Source: Mesorhabditis belari (lineage: Eukaryota; Nematoda; Chromadorea; Rhabditida; Rhabditidae). Taken from it: 64,000 nt of DNA. Below the pieces are notes generated by a model. That model was given only the letters and a program-made list of their open reading frames with translations, was not told the origin of the DNA and did not search any database. The position numbers and the translations under genes were made by a program. Below, one piece after another: positions 55,916-64,000 of this stretch. The stretch covers positions 3,898,001 through 3,962,000 of the forward strand of contig CAUEEP010000743.1 of the NCBI GenBank assembly GCA_958450365.1, given 5' to 3'. Every line of letters starts with the position of its first letter. Positions within the stretch are counted from its first letter, which is position 1.

Positions 55916-56289
55916 TTGCATTCACTAAATTTGCTTGTCTTAAAGCACTTTTATATAGATGCTTAAAGTGAAATTACATCAAAAATTTATTGGTTGAAAG
56001 TGGGAGAAAAGTTGTGCGAGCTAATTTCAGTCTTTTTTTGTTCTAAGTTGGGCACCGCTCTGAAATCAGTCCACGCGCCATTTATCTCACTTACAAAAGA
56101 CAAATGCCAGATGTAATTTCAATTTAAGAATCTACATGAAATTTGCAACAAAATGAGCCATTACGCAACTTTTTTGGTTCAATGTTAGCTATTGTGAATT
56201 TGCGGAGATATAAACCAGCGGAAAACGCTCACTAATGTTCGCATTTTCCACGCATCCTCGGCTGTTTTTGCCAATGGCCGCGACGACGG

Positions 56290-56470
56290 ATGGACGGACG
56301 TTTCTTCTGCTCTCGACGGACGGACGAACGTCTCTCGAACGGACGAACGTCTCTCGAACGGACGAACGTCTCTCGAACGGACGAACGTCTCTCGAACGGA
56401 CGAACGTCTCTCGAACGGACGAACGTCTCTTCTCCTCTCGACGGACAGACGGACGGACAAACGGACGGAC
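56290..56470. repeat. 19-base GGACGAACGTCTCTCGAAC array
   Basis: Six to seven exact units flanked by GACGGACGGAC-type sequence. The RTSLERTNVS-type open frames (56185-56499) are repeat translations. It abuts the 3' side of the transthyretin-like gene. Confidence 0.95.
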
Positions 56471-56633
56471 GTCTCTTCTGCTTTATATATAGTAGATAGT
56501 ACCTTTTTTTCTGTAGGCTACTTTTTAGAAAACTTCGTAGAAAAATCCAATTTGATCTCTGATATGTGGAAAAGGTTTCAAATTATAGCAGCAATTATTT
56601 ATTTAAGAAAATTATGTAAAAGTTAGATTTTAT

Positions 56634-57356
56634 TTAATGAATACAATCATAGCTTTCCTTGTCCCAAGTGGTTGAAAGTTCGATAATTCCGAGATCAAAG
56701 ATTCCCGCCGGGGTCGTCGATCCATGAGTGACGGCTTGCTCGGGCAAATCGATCGACAATTTCCGGGAACACCACTTGAAATTTGTATTGAAGGTATTGA
56801 AGGTATTGAAAGTATTGAAAGTATTGAAGATATTGAAGATATTGAATTCTTATGATTGAATATTACCCCATTGTAGTTGCACTTATGATAAATCGAGACA
56901 TAAGGCTCGATATTCGACCATTCTTTCGTCCATCCACGCAACAGGAACACCCCGCGAAAATCGCTGTTTGTTTGGTCCATCTTATCGTCAGGATCCACTG
57001 GAAAAATACGAAAAATTGACGAAAAATAGTCAACCTTAAAGAATTCTTGAAAAAGATGCTGTTTTCGGAAACTTACAAAGATCCCAATCCTTCATTTTCA
57101 CAAGAACTCCCGGAATGGGCCGACCCTGGCAAAGGAGCCTCCCAGTGGCAGCAGCTGACTAAATCGCTTTGCTTTTCTTAATTGGCTTTGAGTACTTTGT
57201 GCTTAAAAGTAAGCACACCTCTTCTAGCACATGTTCATGTGCTTTTTTTTCAGTTTTACGATTTCTAAATTTTACCTGAATATGTCCAGGCCAGATTCCA
57301 CACGAGATCACTCCAAAAAAGGAGAGTACAAGTACAAGTACAAGAATACAGTTCAT
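56634..57356 (-). CDS. Transthyretin-like (TTL/TTR) secreted protein
   Basis: Four exons in phase (57260-57356, 57077-57154, 56867-56997, 56634-56774) give 148 residues. A signal peptide MNCILVLVLVLSFFGVISCG is followed by the nematode transthyretin-like fold: GRLLCQGRPIPGVLVKMKDW, LDPDDKMDQTNSDFRGVFLL, IEPYVSIYHKCNYNG, then WCSRKLSIDLP and a C-terminal YDCIH as is usual for the family. The family is nematode-expanded and secreted; some members bridge apoptotic cells and phagocytes or act in the nervous system. The substrate here is unknown. The last intron (56775-56866) carries a 9-base ATTGAAGGT-type repeat. The cysteine pattern is complete. Confidence 0.95.
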
Positions 57357-57789
57357 GATCCAAAAAAAAATGAGGATTTGAAATTCAAGAAGCTAAGAAA
57401 TATTGACCCTCGAGTTTTCAAGTATTTGGAAACTTGGATTCGAAATTTGAACAGGTCAAATTTGAATACGAGTTTTGACTCCGCCCACTTCTCGAGTGAA
57501 TTTCGATTACCCCGATTCGTCATCCATTTCTTTTTTCTTCTCCTTCTTCTTCTTCTCCTTCCTCTTCTTCTTCTTCTTCCCATTCAATCCCATCTTTCTC
57601 TCTCTCGACACGCACAATTATGAGATTTGTCTCTCTTTTTTTTTTCCTCCATTTCTTCACCTTCTGACTCAAAATTTTCAATGGTTCGTTTTTCCGACAA
57701 ACAGTAAACACCGGTTTAATCATTCAGCGAAATTTAGCGAATTGTCGATGCGCAATGCTGTGATGACCAATAGACTGATGGGAAATCTA

Positions 57790-57920
57790 ACCAAGGAACC
57801 TTACCAAGTTACCCACGAGTTACAATACAATACAAAGTTTCTGAACGTACATTTTCAGGCCTTTCTTTTTGCACCTACCTCATATTGTAACTCGTGGGTA
57901 ACTTGGGAAGGTTCCTTGGT
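57790..57920. mobile_element. Foldback element with 38-base arms
   Basis: ACCAAGGAACCTTACCAAGT plus TACCCACGAGTTACAATA is mirrored at 57883-57920 with one mismatch, around a 55-base centre. Confidence 0.85.
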
Positions 57921-58384
57921 AAGCTAAAAAGAATTAGAATTAAAAAGAAGAAAAAGAACTAAAAAGAATAACTTTTAATACACGGTATATTAGGTTAGCA
58001 AGAAAGTCTTTTCGCTTCACCCAAATTTTTCAATCAAAGCATCTAGGAAACTTTTGTATGGTTAAAATTAAAGATCAATTAAAGATCAATTAAAGATTGA
58101 TTAAAGATCAATTAAAGATTGATTAAAGATCGATTAAAGATCAATTAAAGATCGATTAAAGAAACAAAAAACATCATAAAAGAGCTTTTTGATATTTGGT
58201 GATTCAGTTTAAAGTTTAATCATTAACAAAAACATCTGAAAAATCGAAAAAACTTGTTTGCTAACCTAATAGATATTTCATTACGAAACTTTAAATCATA
58301 AAAAGCAAAGCTTTTGGCATTTCTGAATACAATTCTTCAAAATGATAAAGGGAAATAACTAAACTTTAACGCAAACTTAAATCC

Positions 58385-58590
58385 AACTTTGAGTACAATC
58401 AGACTACTGAGTACTTTGAGTACTGAGTACAATCAAACTACTGAGTACTTTGAGTACTGAGTACAATCAAACTACTGAGTACTGGGTACTGAGTACAATC
58501 AAACTACTGAGTACTTTGAGTACTGAGTACAATCAAACTACTGAGTACTTTGAGTACTGAGTACAATCAAACTACTGAGTACTTTGAGTT
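58385..58590. repeat. 34-base GAGTACAATCAAACTACTGA minisatellite
   Basis: About six units containing GAGTACAATCAAACTACTGA and GTACTTTGAGTACT. The unit itself is built from smaller GAGTACT palindromes. Confidence 0.95.
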
Positions 58591-58930
58591 CTTAGTTTTC
58601 CTTTTTATTCCTTTTAACGAATCCTTTTTATTCTTTTTTATATAACTAGTTTTCAGCTTTGTTTCTCTGATCGATTTTCTTTAATAAATTTCGAAGCGTG
58701 AATTCTCAGTGCTACACACAGATAGCTTTTGGCAGGAATTTTGCGCCTGTGCAAAAATTGAATGCAAAAAGTGGCGGAGGTGCCGAGGATGGGGTAAAGG
58801 GAGATGTTGGCGCAGCTGGGTGAAAGGAGGAGGAGAAGGAGATGAGGTGAGAATTCCTAAGCGGTCAATACCGTTCATTCATTTTGGGTCGACTTTTCCC
58901 ATTTCATTTGCGCCTCATTTGCCCATAGAA

Positions 58931-60836
58931 ATGAGCTACCGTTTGCACCTTATATTCACCCTATTTATCAGTGGCATCTTGGCCAGTAAGTTTTTTTTTT
59001 CCTAACTTAATCAATAACTTACTTAATTATCTCAATTTAGCCTACGATGAGGCGTGTTCACAAGGACGTGAGTGTTTCTAGAAAGCTTTACTTTTGGGTG
59101 ACTTTTTTTTTTTCTTAAAAAAAATCTTTTCCAGCTTCTTTTGATGGAACATGTGATGCGGATGGTGTTTATGATCCGGATACAAGTGAATGCTATTCGC
59201 TTGCTTGCTTGTATCCCACTACAACACCACCGCCAACTACTGAGGTACAGTAGAGTTCTGGAATGAGCTCTGGAATACACCCTCTACACCCACCGGGAAT
59301 CGAGCCCGGGACCGTTGGCAAAAGCAAAAGCAAAAGCTCCAGGCAAAAGCTCTACTACTAAGCTATGAGCGTACAGAAAGCTCTCCTTCCAAGAGGCTGT
59401 TAACAGCGGCCGTCCATGAGCTCTCCCCTATCCCAAAATCAGTCAATATAACTTTATAAAACCAGCTAGGAAAGCTTAGAAAGGTTTAGCCAGCTAGGAA
59501 GAAGCATTAGTTCAAAGAACCTTGTTGTTCAAGGCTGCATCAACGGTAGCTGGAGCCACAACAGCGGCAGGAGCAACAACTGGAGCTGTCACCACTGTGG
59601 CAACGACAATTCAAACGACTACCACTCCCGTTCCTCCCACTACAACGCCATGTGTTGATGCGAGTACCAAGTATTTCTATTCATTGTTTCATCCATTAGA
59701 CTCTCTTGAGCTGTGTAAACTGGATCAAGAACGGTTTCTGCACCTCCACTTTCTACACGCTGGCTCAAAAGCAACAGTATTGCGCAAAGGGTTGCAGCTA
59801 TTGCGGAACGTCCACCACAATATCCGGTTGTCAGGATAACGATGAAAAGTTTATCTACTATTTTTTAAAGATCTAAATTTTTCAGCTGTGCTAATTTCGC
59901 GAAAAACGGTTTCTGCAACTCGACACGTTACACTCTTGAGCAGGTAGAAAAACAAGAATTGATTGAGTTGATTGAGTTGATTGAATTGATTGAATTGATT
60001 GAATTGATTGAACTGATTGAACTGATTGAACTGATTGAACTAAACAAGAACTGAAAGTGTTTAGAAGCAAGCACTTTGCGGAAATACGTGTGGAATTTGT
60101 CCATCAACAACCGTCGCGCCAACAGCTCCTGTTTGCGCTGATATGGATGCAAAGTGAGAAGAATCCCGAAGAGATTTCTAAAATGAATTTAGTTGTCCAA
60201 CATGGGTTTCGAATGGTTTTTGCACATCAACTGGCTGGACTCTTGCTCAGGTGGTGTTCTGCTCAGCCTTAGTTTGCTTAGTCGAGCTTTGCTACAAGCT
60301 TGTCTAGAGGGCTAGCCGTAGCTTGCAATTGGCATAAATGGCTAGAAAGTAAGCGCTCTTTTTAGTAAGGGTTTTCCTACAGCTGGTGTATTGGTTAGCG
60401 TCGCGACGGCTTTTTGGAAGTAGCGACGCGTCGCTACTTCCAAAAAGCCAAACCCACGCGGGTGACTGGCTCGACTCCGGAACTGACTTCTGGTTTAAAC
60501 CTCTTACAAGGACAAGCAAGCCTAGCTTGCCTTGGCCATTTTGGCTTAAAACATTTTTCCTTTTAACTAAAAACTTCTAGAAAAAGCTTTTCTGTTCGAT
60601 GTCGTGCAATTTGTGCGTTCAAATGGTCACCGGCGCTAGTTGTATCGATTCGGATAGCAAGTTCGTTTAGGAAATTTTTCAATTAAACAAAACTACAGTT
60701 TTCAGGTAGTTTAGAAAAAAAAAATGAACATTCCAGTTGTCCCACATGGATTTCAAACGGTTTCTGCACGAATCCTAGCTATACGACTGATCAAAAACGA
60801 TCGTATTGTTGTGCGTCGTGCAATCTTGGAGGATAA
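58931..60836 (+). CDS. Secreted protein with four ShK (ShKT/SXC) domains
   Basis: Exon starts and ends join in phase from ATG 58931 (58931-58985, 59041-59067, 59135-59244, 59534-59670, and further exons to TAA 60834-60836). A signal peptide MSYRLHLIFTLFISGILA is followed by a Cys-rich N-terminal segment, then a Thr/Pro/Ala-rich mucin-like linker (TTTPPPTTE and TVAGATTAAGATTGAVTT). Four ShK six-cysteine modules follow, each with a W/F-x-x-NGFC core: NWIKNGFCTS, NFAKNGFCNS, TWVSNGFCTS, TWISNGFCTN. ShK modules are small disulfide folds named after a sea-anemone channel blocker; in nematodes they occur in many secreted, surface-coat and enzyme proteins and do not imply toxicity. No enzyme domain is present. 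Confidence 0.93.
59282..59367 (-). pseudogene. tRNA-derived sequence in a ShK-gene intron
   Basis: On the minus strand, a seven-pair acceptor stem TACGCTC/GGGTGTA, an A-box-like TAGCTTAGTAGTAGAGC and a perfect T arm CCGGG-CTCGATT-CCCGG are present. The middle carries a CTTTTG hexamer repeated about four times, which disrupts a normal anticodon arm; GCC (Gly) could be read in one fold. It is probably a tRNA pseudogene with a repeat expansion. Confidence 0.45.
60408..60449. repeat. 42-base perfect palindrome
   Basis: GGCTTTTTGGAAGTAGCGAC-G and its exact complement meet with no spacer at a CG centre (ACGCGT). It lies in the ShK intron between the third-module exons. Confidence 0.97.
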
Positions 60837-62400
60837 GTGCTCGTGAGATAAACTTGTTTAATAAAAATTGCTTTTTAAAAATCCATTAAATGCCATTAAT
60901 TCTTTAAAAAAAAACAATTTATTAAATACATTATACATGCAAAACAAAATCACAAATTGCTATCAGGTGTTTAAAAAAAAATGGATTTTAAAAATGGAAG
61001 ACTGAGCGTAAAACAGAGAAAGACATGAAGGCAAAGCCAAAAAAAGAAGTGATTTTCAAAAAAAACAACTGAGGGGGGGGGGGGTTTTGGGGGCTCCTGC
61101 TGGAAAGGGCCTTAGGAAAGGTCGTAGAGCTTCAAAATGTTTCCATAGAAGGGAATCAGGCGAGATCGAATTTCGACAAATCAGACCTCGCTGACACGTC
61201 AAATGGGCTAAAAGGCAAAACTACGCAACTTAACGCTTTTCCGCAGTTTTTGCCTTTTAGCCCAAATTTGACGTATCAGCGAGGTCTGATTTGTCGAAAT
61301 TCGGAATCTACGCATACGATTCCCTTATATGGAAAAATTTTCGAAATATTTTCGAAGCTCTACGGTCTTTCCTAAGGCCTTTTCCAGCAAAAAAAAGGTG
61401 CGGAAATGTCCAGGGCAAAAAAGGTCGCATTTGTCCCACCCCCACTAACGAACAATACAGAATCCATCTAACCGCTAAGAAATTGCTAGAAATGTTGTTT
61501 TCTAAAAATTTTCTTGAAATGATTGCAGAGCCGAGAAGGATTTTTGTGCTCTACGTTAAAAGAGGAGTAAAAAAAATAGAAATCGTAGCGATTTTTAACA
61601 AAACTAAAAATGATTTGTGTTCCTTTTGAATATTGTCTTTTCTAAAAGATGTCAACTTTTGAACATTACCGTAATCTTGTCTCTAAATTACTTTAATCTA
61701 TCTACTTTTGGAAAGACTTGGCCTGACTTTACTGTAGGCTTGCAGAGCTTACAGAGCTTGCAGAATCCCTAGGCCTGACCTGGCTAAAGGCTATAGGGTC
61801 CGAATAGATTGGATAGATTATAGAATAGACTATAGAATAGATTATATAGCTCTGAATAGATTAGATTAGATAAAAGAGACAAAATTACTGTAGTTTTTGA
61901 CACGTTTTAGAAAGCTTTAGCCGACATTTTAGCAGACGGAACATATTTTAAATCAAAACCTCACCTCAAAGAGACTGGAATTACGTAGGTTGAACAACGA
62001 AAACACATCCCACAAGTGAAAAGGAGAATATTGTAACCCTACACCCGTTAAAAGTCACTCAAGTGGTCGATAATATTTCGAAACCATAAGGGGAATTGAT
62101 GAAAAGAAAGAAATCAATCAGATTCAGTGTAGACTTGAACGATAAATTTAAGTGCAACATAGAAATCACTGATTCTTATGCTATTATTCTATTATTCTAG
62201 TATTCTATTATTCTAGTATTTTCTACCATAATTCATTCTCTATTTTGCACTTTAATCCAAATTCTATGGTGAAATGTTTCCTAGAAAAAAAGCAGAATCA
62301 CAAAAAAGCGTCGTCGAATTTGCTACCTACTTTATGAGAAAACTTTTAGAGATAAAATTATCAATAAACTAAGAAAAAAAAGAGGAGTAGGTGAATACCC
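60837..62400. other. Intergenic region ShK gene to right-edge gene
   Basis: The two genes converge here. Besides the foldback element at 61072-61445 it is AT-rich, with short TAGATTAGA-type repeats at 61805-61870. The frame at 61291-61629 begins in the foldback and has no recognisable product. Confidence 0.5.
61072..61445. mobile_element. Large foldback element, one end degenerate
   Basis: Inner arms pair over about 120 bases (CGACAAATCAGACCTCGCTG, AAAGGCAAAACTACG-type centre, GGCCTTAGGAAAGGTCGTAG). The right end is GGTCGCATTTGTCCCACCCC, the same terminus as the element at 43332-43454. The left end has become a G run (61073-61084). Confidence 0.75.
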
Positions 62401-64000
62401 CTATTGAGATAATAAGTTACTGTCCACATTTACCGTATCTATAGCGAATTCGCTCTTGTTCAGCACCTCATTTGTACCCGCGGTTGCTCCACCGGAACCA
62501 GTCGCTGCTGTAGCACGGTTTTTATCATTTGATAGTGAGATTGTGTTTCGAGGAAAACCCCTTTTCCTGTAAAATGTTGTTACTTTATTTTCTCTCGTCA
62601 TTGCAAGTCACCTCTTGTTTGTTTCATGAAAAAGAATTGGTTTATCACCAGAAACACCCGAGTTCATTGTATCATCGGTATTTTTTGTTGGCATCAACAC
62701 TCGAACATTGGGCTTTCTAGAATAAAGTTGAATATGAAAAGATATAGTAATTTGTTACTTCTTCCCGACTTCAGATCCTGCGGTTTCTGGAGCAATCGCG
62801 CGTTTCCGAATGGAAGATGGCTCTGATTCGATTGATTTGAGCAAATCGTTTTGTTGAGCTACCTGTAATTTACTCTTTGCTAACTGTAGAATAAAAACGA
62901 TACTCTTAATATTCTTTTGATGTTCTTTTATTGTACTAGTGCTGGTTCAGGGTGTTGTAAAACCATTCCAGAGTCAGGGTCAAGTCAGAAGTCAAGTTCT
63001 GAGCTGATTTTACTGCAGGTCTGGCCCACAAAACAAACGAAACCTATATTGGTATCAATAGATAAAAGATAGAGCATAAAAAGTTTGGTATATAGCAAAA
63101 TTTTCAGAGAAATTCATTTAGCCAAATCCTTCATAGAGGTTTTTATCGATTTTTTTTTACGAAAAACAGGTTTTCAAGCTCGAATTTGTTTGAAATTAAC
63201 TTAAAAAGATGGGAAATTGAGCAATAAAAACACTTTTTATTTAGAAGAAACCATTGGTTAATTAGTGAATTTATTAGTTGTAAATGAAAGTACGAAAAGA
63301 AACGAAAAGACTTTCTGGGAAAGCCTAAAGATTACTCACCGACAGATCGCTGTACTCGAGCCAACTTTTTCGTAAACGATCCACAGCCACCCATTGACGA
63401 TGAGACCATTCTTTCGATGAGCAGGCAACAATTTCATCCTCATCTTCTTCAACCGGTGCACCATTGCCATTCACATGCGCTTTATTGTTTGCACTCCTTG
63501 AGCCAGATCGACGTCCCGGGTAAAAGCGCGTGATCTTCGACTGAATCTAGAGTATTATGGTAAAATATTATGATACTTTAATCATTGAGCAATAAAATCA
63601 ACTCACTCCTTCTTTTTGCTTTGGAATAGTCATGGAGAGTTCTTTTTCAAAACGAGACGCTACCCATCCGCCCTCTTGAACTATCAGCTCCTAAATTTCT
63701 TTTTCTTTTCACCAATGAATAAGTGTCTACATGTATATGTTGCTTTTTTGTTTAGCTCTTGTTTTCTAAAGCTTGAATTACATAGCATTATATCCATGCT
63801 TTAGAAAACGTGAAACTGACTCGTTTTCTAAAAAAAGCCCATGTTCACCTACATGTAATCGTGGCTTGTCAAAGTTGGGTCGATCAGGTAACGGAAAATC
63901 TTTGCCATCATATCTAAAAATGAATTGAATGAATTTGAATTCGCATTTGAACTCACAAAAGAACATCGGGAAGTAAAAATATGTTTGAACAAGCAAGAAA
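62401..64000 (-). CDS. Unrecognised protein, C-terminal part (5' end outside window)
   Basis: Phase-consistent exons, 5' to 3' on the minus strand: a piece near 63962-64000, about 63852-63917 (YDGKDFPLPDRPNFDKPRLH), about 63609-63694 (ELIVQEGGWVASRFEKELSM), about 63350-63547 (ITRFYPGRRSG, EEDEDEIVACSSKEWSHRQW), 62774-62887 (LAKSKLQVAQQNDLLKSIES), about 62625-62718, and 62401-62568 ending VNVDSNLLSQ. The C-terminus is low-complexity (Ser, Ala, Gly, Thr) with basic clusters (KRKRG), which suggests a nuclear protein. There is no signal peptide in the visible part. No family was recognised. The P-L-P to GGW stretch faintly recalls an ARID-type fold but lacks key residues. Confidence 0.6.

Larger units (their letters stand above)
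52405..56633. other. Intergenic region upstream of PAR-3
   Basis: No coding exon is supported over 4.2 kb. It holds the PAR-3 promoter side, a CAAAG-type repeat, a large minisatellite, two MITEs, a perfect palindrome and a 19-base array (all listed). CT-rich stretches at 53340-53560 and 54420-54680 carry spurious open frames. Confidence 0.55.
57357..58930. other. Divergent intergenic region TTL / ShK genes
   Basis: Shared upstream region of two divergently transcribed secreted-protein genes. It holds a foldback element (57790-57920), an ATTAAAGATCAA repeat (about 58072-58150) and a minisatellite (58385-58590). Overlapping frames at 57475-57927 are compositional or lie in the foldback. A purine-rich stretch 58760-58850 precedes the ShK gene. 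Confidence 0.5.

Noticed and set aside
56185..56499. Repeat protein of RTSLERTNVS type
   Set aside because: Period 19 is read in all frames on both strands; it is a tandem DNA array.
58709..59005. 98-residue frame upstream of the ShK gene
   Set aside because: Overlaps the ShK start exon in another frame; purine-rich composition accounts for it.
60057..60272. 71-residue frame in the ShK gene
   Set aside because: Out-of-frame shadow of the second and third ShK modules.

Overview
The window is nuclear DNA from a nematode, most likely a rhabditid. The grounds are short introns (often 40-60 bases) with T-rich acceptors ending TAG or CAG, likely spliced-leader acceptors a few bases upstream of start codons, and nematode-typical families (transthyretin-like, multi-ShK secreted protein). 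Many acceptors end TTTTAG rather than the C. elegans-like TTTTCAG. The species is not identifiable by eye. All gene models were built by hand from splice sites and reading phase.

Layout: (1) 464-7911, plus: strawberry notch (SBNO) helicase-like regulator. (2) 8698-17332, plus: a 19-exon, 731-residue coiled-coil protein whose last exons resemble the C-terminal domain of pericentriolar material 1 (PCM1). (3) 17333-22633: gene-poor, with foldback MITEs, a LINE fragment nested inside one MITE, and minisatellites. (4) 22634-24848, minus: a 196-residue two-EF-hand protein. (5) 24849-33356: gene-poor, with an internally deleted mariner, a tRNA-Asn-like gene, minisatellites and a 103-bp tandem duplication. 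(6) 33357-34894, plus: muscle LIM protein with two apparently mutually exclusive exons for the second half of the LIM domain. (7) 35395-36491, plus: four-TM claudin/stargazin-like protein. (8) 36618-37216, minus: small basic protein, possibly mitochondrial. (9) 37550-40786, minus: SRA1-like protein. (10) 41679-52404, minus: PAR-3 polarity scaffold. (11) 52405-56633: repeats. (12) 56634-57356, minus: transthyretin-like secreted protein. (13) 58931-60836, plus: secreted protein with four ShK domains. (14) 62401 to the right edge, minus: unrecognised gene, cut by the window.

The genes do not form one pathway. Two serve cell architecture (PAR-3, PCM1-like), several are regulatory (SBNO, LIM, SRA1-like) and two are secreted. 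The SRA1-like gene and the small basic gene lie 333 bases apart on the same strand, each with a likely trans-splice acceptor, so they could be an operon. The intergenic and intronic DNA is unusually rich in perfect or near-perfect inverted repeats, many with ends reading TACCGTA...TACGGTA.
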